Below, piece after piece: positions 6,496 to 12,228 of a stretch of 12,228 nt of DNA; position 1 is the stretch's first letter, and every line of letters starts with the position of its first letter. The position numbers and the translations under genes were made by a program. The DNA comes from Paracoccaceae bacterium (lineage in GTDB: Bacteria > Pseudomonadota > Alphaproteobacteria > Rhodobacterales > Rhodobacteraceae), in NCBI GenBank assembly GCA_027069385.1, contig JALXER010000320.1:1-12228 (forward strand), written 5' to 3'. The notes under the pieces are model-generated. The model ran no database searches. It was given only the letters and a program-made list of their open reading frames with translations, and was not told the origin of the DNA.

Positions 6496-7659
6496 ATGAA
6501 AAAGTGGGTAAAACGCGGCGGAATGGCCTTGCTGGTGCTGGTGGTTGTTGCGGCAGGGCTGGCATTCTGGAAACGCGAGGCCATCACGCGGCTGCTGGCG
6601 GTGAACGCTTTGTTTACCGAGGAAAACCTCGTGCGCAACTTCAGCCATATGGACGATATGTTCTTCAACACGCCGCTGACGCTGCCCGAACATGACGTGT
6701 CCCCGCTGCCGCCCGCACCGGTGGCGCTGAGCGGTCTGGATGACTGGATCAGCGATCGCAGCCTGACCGGTCTGGTGGTGCTTAAAGACGGCGATCTGGT
6801 GTACGAGGATTATTTCAAGGGCACCACGGCAGATGACCGGCGCATTTCGTGGTCGGTGGCCAAAAGCTTTCTGTCGGCCCTGTTCGGCATTTTGCTGGAC
6901 GAGGGGGTAATCGATTCGATCGATGATCCGGTTACCAAATACGCCCCCGCACTGAAAGGCAGCGCCTATGACGGGGCCAGTATCCGCAACGTGCTGAACA
7001 TGGCCAGCGGTGTGACCTTTGACGAGGATTACCTCGATTTCAACTCGGATATCAACAAGATGGGCCGGGTGCTGGCGCTGGGCGGCTCGATGGACGATTT
7101 TGCTGCGGGTCTGACGGGCCGCGACTATGCGCCGGGCACAGACTGGCAATATGTCTCTATTGATACGCATGTGATCGGCATGGTAGTGCGCGGTGCAACG
7201 GGGCGTGCCATTCCCGAACTGCTGGTCGAAAAGGTGCTGGCCCCGCTGGGCTTGGAGGCCGACCCCTATTACCTGACCGACGGGTATGGCGTGGCGTTTG
7301 TGCTGGGCGGGCTGAACCTGCGCACCCGCGACTATGCGCGCTTTGGCCAGATGTTTGCCCAAGCAGGCCAGTGGCAGGGCCGGCAGGTGGTGCCCGCCAA
7401 CTGGGTGGCGCAATCGACCGTGTCCAGCGCGCCGGGGATAGAGCCGGGCGAAACCGGATACGGGCTGCAATGGTGGCTGCCCGCCGATGCGACGCCGGGC
7501 GAGTATTTCGCGCGCGGGATTTACGGGCAGTATATCTATGTCAACACGCCTGAAAACGTGGTGATTGCGGTTAATTCCGCCGACCGGCTGTTTCGTGAAG
7601 ACGGGGCCTTTGCCCAGAACCTTGCGGCGTTTCGCGCCATCGTCGAGCAGCTTCGATAA
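6496..7659 (+). CDS. Membrane-anchored serine hydrolase, class C beta-lactamase/NylB-like
   Basis: The 387-aa product belongs to the beta-lactamase-related serine hydrolases (PF00144), nearest in layout to 6-aminohexanoate-dimer hydrolase and EstB-type esterases. Residues ~10-25 are a hydrophobic helix after a KKWVKR positive patch, so it is probably an uncleaved anchor with the enzyme in the periplasm. The nucleophile motif is S120-V-A-K123 in ISWSVAKSFLSALFG. The second motif is Y219-V-S221, as in esterase-type members, rather than the YxN of class C lactamases. Conserved supporting pieces are DEGVIDSIDDPVTKYAP, SIRNVLNMASGVTFDEDY and the C-terminal GIYGQYIYVNTPENVVIAVNS. Two ATGs compete. 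GGAG at 6484-6487 is eight bases from the ATG at 6496 but only two from the one at 6490, favouring MKKWVKRGG. Substrate is unknown; an amide or ester hydrolase is likely, true beta-lactamase less so. Confidence 0.88.
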   Translation: MKKWVKRGGMALLVLVVVAAGLAFWKREAITRLLAVNALFTEENLVRNFSHMDDMFFNTPLTLPEHDVSPLPPAPVALSGLDDWISDRSLTGLVVLKDGDLVYEDYFKGTTADDRRISWSVAKSFLSALFGILLDEGVIDSIDDPVTKYAPALKGSAYDGASIRNVLNMASGVTFDEDYLDFNSDINKMGRVLALGGSMDDFAAGLTGRDYAPGTDWQYVSIDTHVIGMVVRGATGRAIPELLVEKVLAPLGLEADPYYLTDGYGVAFVLGGLNLRTRDYARFGQMFAQAGQWQGRQVVPANWVAQSTVSSAPGIEPGETGYGLQWWLPADATPGEYFARGIYGQYIYVNTPENVVIAVNSADRLFREDGAFAQNLAAFRAIVEQLR

Positions 7660-7662
7660 GGT

Positions 7663-7708
7663 GATCAATCGGCAACATGATGCCGACGAAAACCGGCCGG
7701 ACTTGATC
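7663..7708 (+). repeat. Nested inverted repeats between hydrolase and DUF1800 genes
   Basis: Just past the hydrolase stop, TCGGCA (7669-7674) and TGCCGA (7681-7686) form a 6-bp stem with a six-base loop. It is flanked by outer arms GATCAA (7663-7668) and TTGATC (7703-7708), with the palindrome CCGGCCGG (7693-7700) in between. The transcript could fold into a small branched structure. There is no T-run, so a simple intrinsic terminator is doubtful; attenuation or chance are alternatives. Confidence 0.3.
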
Positions 7709-7760
7709 GAAACCGAAATCGGAATACGCTGCCGCTGAATACAATTGGTGAGGTGGCGAT

Positions 7761-9407
7761 ATGATTTCGCGCAGGGATTTCCATAAAGGAATGATAGGGT
7801 TGGCTTTGGCCGGACTGGCTTCGGGGCGGGCGTCGGCGGTGCCGGTATCCGAAGATACGTTTTATCTTAATCGGCTGACCTTCGGGGCCAGCCCGCATAA
7901 CCGAAAGGAATTTGCCCGCCTTGGTCTGGTCGACTGGCTGGAGGCCGAGTTGAAGAAACCCCTTAGCGACCCGTCGCTGGATGCCCGGCTGGCGCGTGCC
8001 ACGTTGCACATTGAATACGAGGCCGACGAGACCGACGAAGGTCTGGCATGGGATGCGGTCGATGAAATGCGGCCCTACCAGTATCTGAACGCCGACACGG
8101 CCGATATGCTCGACCTGCTGGATTACGAAAAACCGGTTTCCTATGCCGAACGCGAACGCCCCGCAGAAGAGGTAATCGCCGCGTCATTCCTGCGGGCCAC
8201 CCATGCGGATGCGCAGCTGCGCGAGCTGATGACCCAGTTCTGGCACGAGCATTTCAGCGTTAATGCCAACAAGGACGAAGGCACCACAGTGTTTTTCGCC
8301 CTGTATGATCAGGTGATGCGCCGCAACGCGCTGGGCAATTTCCGCGAATTGCTGGGCGAGGTGGCAAAATCTCCCGCGATGCTCAACTATCTGAACAACG
8401 CCGATTCACAGGCCAGCCCGGCCAATGAAAACTATGCCCGCGAGCTGATGGAGCTGCACACCCTCGGGGCCGAGCATTACTATAACGACCTTTACAACAA
8501 CTGGCACGAGGTGCCCAAGGGCGATGACGGGGTGGCGCTTGGCTATATCGATCAGGATGTATACGAGGTGGCGCGCGCCTTTACCGGCTGGACCATCGGT
8601 GATGGCCGCTGGATAGAGGACGGCACCGAATCGCCGCTGACCGGCAAGTTCTATTTTGCCGAAAGCTGGCACGACCCATACCAGAAACGGGTGCTGGGGG
8701 TTGAATTTGATTCGAACCGTGGCCCGATGGAGGATGGCGAGCAGGTGCTCGATATTCTGGCCAACCATCCCAATACCGCCCGTTTTGTCAGCCGCAAAAT
8801 TTTGCGGCGGTTGGGCATCGAAACGCCGTCTGACGACTATCTGGCGGCAATAGCGGATGTGTTTTACCAGCATCGAAACTCGCCCGACCAGATCGCGCAG
8901 GTGGTGCGGGCCGTGGTGCTCCACCCCGAATTTGCCGAAACGCCCGCACAAAAACTGCGCCGCCCGTTGGAATATGTCATTGCCATGTTCCGCGCCACCG
9001 GTGCCGAGGTCAACGCCCCGCAATCGGATTTTTACTGGGTGTTGATGCGCAGCGGCTGGAAACAGCACAATGTGGCCCCGCCCACCGGCCATTCGGATAA
9101 ATCCGCCGACTGGGCCAATACCCGCGCCCTGAACGGCATGGTTGATCTGGCCTTGAATGCGCATAACGATATGTTCGAAGGCGTTGATTTCAATCCGGTG
9201 CCGCCCGGGGTCAAAACATGGGGGGAAATGGCCAAATACTGGGTGGACCGGCTGGGCGCGCCACCCGAAACGGTCGAGATATTTCTAAGCGCCAACGATG
9301 CAGGGTTCGACGAAACCCTGCCGTTCGATGACGAATGGTATCTGCCATGGGCCAGCAGCGCCGCGATTGGCATGGCGGCCCTTTCACCTGAATTCATGTT
9401 TCGATAG
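7761..9407 (+). CDS. DUF1800 family protein with Tat signal peptide
   Basis: The 548-aa product is a PF08811 (DUF1800) protein. Its biochemical function is not established; the genes nearly always sit beside a DUF1501 gene, as here. It opens with a twin-arginine signal, SRRDFHKG (residues 3-10), then a mild hydrophobic stretch (11-22) and a likely AxA cleavage at ASA-VPV (26/27), so export in folded form is expected. Family blocks are LNRLTFGAS (37-44), LRELMTQFWHEHFSVN (153-168), ENYARELMELHTLG (223-236), VARAFTGWTIG (270-280), and RFVSRKILRRLG (341-352). KLRRPLEYVIAMFRATG and PPTGHSDKSADW follow near the C-terminus. The start has GAGG seven bases upstream. It is separated from the DUF1501 gene by 11 bases, so the two form an operon. 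The Tat signal suggests a cofactor or metal acquired in the cytoplasm, which is inference. Confidence 0.93.
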   Translation: MISRRDFHKGMIGLALAGLASGRASAVPVSEDTFYLNRLTFGASPHNRKEFARLGLVDWLEAELKKPLSDPSLDARLARATLHIEYEADETDEGLAWDAVDEMRPYQYLNADTADMLDLLDYEKPVSYAERERPAEEVIAASFLRATHADAQLRELMTQFWHEHFSVNANKDEGTTVFFALYDQVMRRNALGNFRELLGEVAKSPAMLNYLNNADSQASPANENYARELMELHTLGAEHYYNDLYNNWHEVPKGDDGVALGYIDQDVYEVARAFTGWTIGDGRWIEDGTESPLTGKFYFAESWHDPYQKRVLGVEFDSNRGPMEDGEQVLDILANHPNTARFVSRKILRRLGIETPSDDYLAAIADVFYQHRNSPDQIAQVVRAVVLHPEFAETPAQKLRRPLEYVIAMFRATGAEVNAPQSDFYWVLMRSGWKQHNVAPPTGHSDKSADWANTRALNGMVDLALNAHNDMFEGVDFNPVPPGVKTWGEMAKYWVDRLGAPPETVEIFLSANDAGFDETLPFDDEWYLPWASSAAIGMAALSPEFMFR

Positions 9408-9418
9408 GAGGGCGCGCA

Positions 9419-10555
9419 ATGTCCAAAGATCCGATAACCGTTGTGGTTTTCCTGCGTGGCGGGGCCGATGGCCTGAACCTGATCAGCCCGACCGCAGATC
9501 CCGATTTTATCGCCGCCCGCCCCGAGAGTTTGCGCGTCATGCGCACCGGCGACGATGTCGGTTTTGCCATGAATGATATGGCCGCCGACGTGGATTTCAG
9601 GTTTCATTCGCAGGCGCAGGGCCTGTCCGAACTGTATAACGCCGGTGAACTGGCGGTGATCCATGCCTCGGGGCTGACCGATGGCACTCGCAGCCATTTC
9701 GATGCCGAATCGCGGATGGAGCGCGCCGCGGCCAGCGGTGCTGCCGGCGGCTGGCTGGCGCGTTGGGCCAATTCGCAATCGCTGAACGAGGTTCTGCCGT
9801 TGCTGGCGGTGGGCGATGGTGCGCCCGACAGCCTGATCGGCGCGCCCGATACCGCCGTTGCCAGCACGCTCGAAGAACTGATCATGGCCAATGGCAGCGA
9901 TGTTGCGCCTGCCTTGCGGCTGCGCCTCGGGCAGACCTTTGGCGGTCACCCGCTGATCGGCCCGCCCTTGCTGCGCCTGATCCAGCTGTCAAAAACCCTT
10001 GAAACCCGGTTGTTTGATGCGGATGGCAACCTGTTGGAGCATAAATCGACCGTTGAATATCCGGGCAACTATCTGTCCGAAGGGCTGCAAACCGTGGCCT
10101 CGGCGATCAAGTTCGATCTGGGGCTGCGCGCGGCAACCATCGATTTTGGCGGCTGGGACACCCATGATGCGCAGGAATACGATTTTGGCACCAATGTGGA
10201 CGCACTGTCGAGCGCGCTTATGGCGTTCTGGCGTGATCTGGGCCCCGAGCAAGACCGCGTAACCGTCGTGGTGATGAGCGAATTCGGCCGGCGGCTGCGC
10301 TCCAACACCTCGGGGGGGACGGATCACGGGTTCGGCAATGCGATGATGGTGCTGGGCGGTGGCGTACGCGGTGGCAAGATGTATGGCGATTGGCCGGGTC
10401 TGGCCAATGATGCGCTGGATGACGGTACCGATCTGGCCATCACTACCGATTACCGCCATGTGCTGGCCGAGGTGATGCAGGCGCATATGGGCGCTGACAA
10501 TCTGTCCGAGATCTTTCCGGACTTCGCCCCGCAACCATTGGGAATGTTTGGGTAA
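9419..10555 (+). CDS. DUF1501 family protein lacking a signal peptide
   Basis: The 378-aa product is a PF07394 (DUF1501) protein, related to the alkaline-phosphatase/sulfatase metalloenzyme superfamily; function is unestablished. Family blocks are VVVFLRGGADGLNLI (8-22), SHFDAESRMERA (92-103), DFGGWDTHDAQ (242-252), VVVMSEFGRRL (283-293) and GGTDHGFGNAMMVLGGGVRGGKMYG, with the GTDHG core at 300-304. Asp, His and Glu in these blocks are candidate metal ligands. The usual N-terminal Tat signal is missing: the protein begins almost directly at the core strand. An in-frame TGA at 9389-9391 and the absence of an intervening start rule out a longer form. The ATG at 9419 has an excellent AGGAGG seven bases upstream. 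The pairing with a Tat-exported DUF1800 partner raises the possibility of co-export as a complex; a cytoplasmic role is the alternative. Confidence 0.94.
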   Translation: MSKDPITVVVFLRGGADGLNLISPTADPDFIAARPESLRVMRTGDDVGFAMNDMAADVDFRFHSQAQGLSELYNAGELAVIHASGLTDGTRSHFDAESRMERAAASGAAGGWLARWANSQSLNEVLPLLAVGDGAPDSLIGAPDTAVASTLEELIMANGSDVAPALRLRLGQTFGGHPLIGPPLLRLIQLSKTLETRLFDADGNLLEHKSTVEYPGNYLSEGLQTVASAIKFDLGLRAATIDFGGWDTHDAQEYDFGTNVDALSSALMAFWRDLGPEQDRVTVVVMSEFGRRLRSNTSGGTDHGFGNAMMVLGGGVRGGKMYGDWPGLANDALDDGTDLAITTDYRHVLAEVMQAHMGADNLSEIFPDFAPQPLGMFG

Positions 10556-10579
10556 ATCCGGCATATAACTTTGGTTTAT

Positions 10580-10630
10580 ATCGTTTATTGGCTTGCGAAT
10601 TAGGCCAATAAGCAAATTGCGCATCGTTTA
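10580..10630. repeat. 8-bp direct repeat in the AT-rich region before the cytochrome operon
   Basis: ATCGTTTA occurs at 10580-10587 and again at 10623-10630, start-to-start 43 bases, about four helical turns. The whole gap 10556-10671 is markedly more AT-rich than its surroundings. It should hold the promoter of the cytochrome operon. A TATAAC at 10564-10569 resembles a -10 box, but no matching -35 was found. No FNR-type TTGAT-N4-ATCAA site is visible. Confidence 0.3.
10585..10611. repeat. Perfect inverted repeat between DUF1501 and cytochrome genes
   Basis: TTATTGGC (10585-10592) and GCCAATAA (10604-10611) form a perfect 8-bp dyad with an 11-base spacer, 29 bases after the DUF1501 stop and 61 bases before the cytochrome start. 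As RNA it could be the DUF1501 terminator, but no T-run follows on either strand. As DNA it could be an operator for the cytochrome operon: half-site centres lie 19 bases apart, close to two helical turns. Confidence 0.45.
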
Positions 10631-10671
10631 AAACAGGCGCATATCATTGCTGAACCAAAGAGCAGTTTGCA

Positions 10672-11799
10672 ATGACACCAACATCATCAGAATCACAACA
10701 ACCGGTCTGGGACCTGTTTGTCCGGCTTTTTCACTGGGCCTTGCTGCTCGGGGTTAGCGGCGCGGTCATCACCGGCGCGGTGCTGGGGCCGACATGGATA
10801 ACCTTGCATATCGTTGCGGGGGTAAGCGCGCTGGTGCTGGTGCTTTCGCGGGTGTTCTGGGGGATGCTGGGCGGCACCTATGCGCGGTTCAGCGGGTTTT
10901 TGACCTCGCCACAAGCCACGATCACCCACCTGAAAGAGCTGCGCGCCGGTAAGGCGGGGCGGCATATCGGCCATAACCCGCTGGGCGGCTATATGATTGT
11001 GGCGCTGATCGCGCTGATTATCGCGCTGGGGCTGACCGGAACACTGGCGCTAGGCGGCGTGTTCAAGACCGGCCCGATGGCCGCACTGGTCGGGTATGAT
11101 TTTGGCTCGATCCTGCGGCGGGGGCACAAGTTGTTCTATATCCTGCTGCTGGTTCTGGTTGCCCTGCATGTGGCCGGTGCCCTGTTCGAGGGGATGCGCA
11201 CCAAAGAGAACCTGCCAAAGGCCATGGTGACCGGCAAAAAGGATACCCGCAAAGGTGACCATCACCCCGCACCCGCCCGTGCGCACCCGCTGTTGATGCT
11301 GGCCAGCTTTGGCCTGTTTGGCGCGCTAAGCGTGGTTGGCGTGGTCTGGCTGATGGCAATGCCGGTGCCCCGTATGCCGGTGGTGCCACTTGACCCGACC
11401 TATGCCGATGAATGCGCCGCCTGCCACAATGCCTATCACCCCAGCCTGATGCGGGCGCAGGGGTGGGCCTTGCTGATGGAGGGGTTGGACGACCACTTTG
11501 GCGAGGATGCCAGCCTTGACCCGGACACCACCGCGCAAATCGCCGACTGGCTGGTGTCCCATAGTGCCGAAACCGTGGATACCAAGCCCGCGCATGTGCT
11601 GGCCAACTCCGCTGCCTATGCGCCTTTTACCCTGACCGAAACACCGTTCTGGAAGGCCAGACACGCAGCGATTCCCGCGGAACAATTCCGCGCTCCGCCC
11701 ATTTATGACAACGGCAACTGCGCCGCCTGCCATCAGGATGCAGAGACCGGACTGTTCTATCCGGCCAATATTTCTATCCCAAAGGAGACCCCCCAATGA
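10672..11799 (+). CDS. Cytochrome b561 fused to dihaem cytochrome c (DHC) domain
   Basis: The 375-aa product is a membrane electron carrier built from two modules. Residues ~10-175 are a four-helix cytochrome b561/hydrogenase-type cytochrome b (PF01292-like). Candidate haem-b ligands are His21 (RLFHWALL), His46 (TLHIVAG), His152 (RRGHKLF) and His166 (ALHVAGA). A fifth helix at ~205-230 carries the chain to the periplasm. Residues ~243-375 are a DHC domain (PF09626-like) with two c-type haem sites, C248-A-A-C-H252 and C350-A-A-C-H354. HPSLM, LDDHFGEDASLD and FWKARHAAI supply extra His for bis-histidine ligation. In Rhodobacter sphaeroides, cytochrome b, DHC and SHP are separate genes of one cluster; here b and DHC are one polypeptide. 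It likely passes electrons from quinol to the downstream SHP. Its stop overlaps the shp start (ATGA). The ribosome site is weak. Confidence 0.92.
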   Translation: MTPTSSESQQPVWDLFVRLFHWALLLGVSGAVITGAVLGPTWITLHIVAGVSALVLVLSRVFWGMLGGTYARFSGFLTSPQATITHLKELRAGKAGRHIGHNPLGGYMIVALIALIIALGLTGTLALGGVFKTGPMAALVGYDFGSILRRGHKLFYILLLVLVALHVAGALFEGMRTKENLPKAMVTGKKDTRKGDHHPAPARAHPLLMLASFGLFGALSVVGVVWLMAMPVPRMPVVPLDPTYADECAACHNAYHPSLMRAQGWALLMEGLDDHFGEDASLDPDTTAQIADWLVSHSAETVDTKPAHVLANSAAYAPFTLTETPFWKARHAAIPAEQFRAPPIYDNGNCAACHQDAETGLFYPANISIPKETPQ

Positions 11800-12209
11800 C
11801 CCCCCCCAAACGTCTGATTGCCGCAACGTTGGCGCTGACCACCATCGCCGTTACCGGCTATGCGCTGGCCAACCCGTTGCGCGACGCCATTTTGCAGGGC
11901 TATGCCCAGCAAGCCGGTGTCAGCAGCTTCTCCGCCGACGCGGGCCGCACGCTGTTTCTGAGCCAGAACACCACCGGCAAAGCGGAAACGCCGTCCTGCA
12001 CGACCTGCCACACCGCCGACCCGACCACGATGGGCCGAACACGGGTGGGCAAGCCGATCGAACCGATGGCGGTTTCCATTACCCCCGAACGGTTTACCGA
12101 TATCGACAAGGTGGAAAAATGGTTCCGCCGCAACTGCAACTCTGTGTTGGGGCGAGAATGCACCCCGCAGGAAAAGGGTGACTACATCACCTTTATGACC
12201 AGCCTTTAA
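11796..12209 (+). CDS. shp: Sphaeroides haem protein (SHP), DUF1924 family oxygen-binding cytochrome c
   Basis: This 137-aa precursor has a signal peptide ending at ALA (residues 23-25), giving a 112-residue mature protein, the size I recall for R. sphaeroides SHP. The single haem site is C68-T-T-C-H72. The distinctive sixth ligand of SHP is an asparagine, Asn88. Here Asn113 (mature 88) in RRNCNSVLGREC falls exactly at that position. The flanking Cys114 and Cys122 could make the disulfide described near this ligand. SHP binds oxygen and nitric oxide in its reduced form when the asparagine swings away, and it accepts electrons from DHC. A periplasmic terminal oxidase/NO-handling or sensing role has been proposed, but the physiological function is unsettled. 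The 4-nt overlap with the cytochrome b-DHC gene indicates coupled translation and a shared pathway. Confidence 0.93.
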   Translation: MTPPKRLIAATLALTTIAVTGYALANPLRDAILQGYAQQAGVSSFSADAGRTLFLSQNTTGKAETPSCTTCHTADPTTMGRTRVGKPIEPMAVSITPERFTDIDKVEKWFRRNCNSVLGRECTPQEKGDYITFMTSL

Positions 12210-12214
12210 TCAAC

Positions 12215-12218
12215 GGAG
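12215..12218 (+). promoter_or_regulatory. Ribosome binding site of a third operon gene
   Basis: GGAG lies six bases before an ATG at 12225, only 15 bases after the shp stop. It indicates that the cytochrome operon continues beyond the window. Confidence 0.55.
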
Positions 12219-12224
12219 CATATT

Positions 12225-12228
12225 ATGA
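12225..12228 (+). CDS. Start of a further gene, cut by the window edge
   Basis: An ATG follows a well-spaced GGAG close behind shp. Only four bases are present, so the product cannot be named. A further redox or two-component regulatory gene would fit the SHP context, but that is a guess. Confidence 0.45.

Noticed and set aside
6322..7668. Long minus-strand open frame extending the RidA gene upstream to 7668
   Set aside because: It is antisense to the well-supported serine hydrolase and has no family-like content. RidA starts at 6321 with its own ribosome site.
7703..7730. TTGATC-16-TACGCT as a promoter for the DUF1800 operon
   Set aside because: Matches to both boxes are poor, and the -35 overlaps the inverted-repeat arm.
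10617..10647. TTGCGC-19-TATCAT as the cytochrome operon promoter
   Set aside because: The 19-base spacing is too long and the -35 is weak.
1..12228. Search for tRNA or rRNA genes, CRISPR arrays, transposases, phage genes and toxin-antitoxin pairs
   Set aside because: None seen. Nearly all of the window is covered by ordinary coding genes, and there are no regularly spaced repeats or IS-like terminal repeats.

Overview
The window looks like a chromosomal segment of an alphaproteobacterium, most likely of the Rhodobacterales. The DNA is GC-rich. Several genes have a roseobacter/Rhodobacter flavour: a GSCFA protein, a COG3146 (DUF482) acyltransferase, and a sphaeroides-haem-protein (SHP) locus. 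The species assignment is inferred from gene families, not from a marker gene.

Left edge (1-960). hslV lies on the minus strand. A 49-codon minus-strand ORF overlaps its end and looks like the N-terminus of a larger membrane protein, cut short. Facing it on the plus strand is what looks like the C-terminus of an EndoQ/COG1379-type protein. The two collide within about 40 bp, so this looks like a rearrangement scar or an assembly join. No hslU is seen beside hslV.

Minus-strand block (963-6321). Read in transcription order, it holds a RidA-family protein, a glycerophosphodiester phosphodiesterase whose start overlaps the RidA stop, a DUF482 acyltransferase, and a stand-alone trpB variant. A strong hairpin terminator follows trpB. 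Beyond it is a separate GSCFA/TPR protein, then hslV. The first four genes are tightly spaced and probably form one transcript.

Plus-strand block (6345-10555). A membrane-anchored serine hydrolase of the beta-lactamase/NylB type is followed by a DUF1800-DUF1501 pair. The DUF1800 protein carries a Tat signal. The DUF1501 protein has none, and an in-frame stop rules out a longer start.

Right edge (10556-12228). An AT-rich intergenic region with a perfect 8-bp inverted repeat precedes a redox operon. Its first gene encodes a five-helix cytochrome b561 fused to a dihaem cytochrome c (DHC) domain. The second overlaps it by 4 nt and encodes SHP, the oxygen/NO-binding cytochrome c. A third gene begins in the last four bases. 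Inferred electron path: quinone pool to haem b, to DHC haems, to SHP in the periplasm. The fusion of cytochrome b to DHC is the most notable feature of the window.
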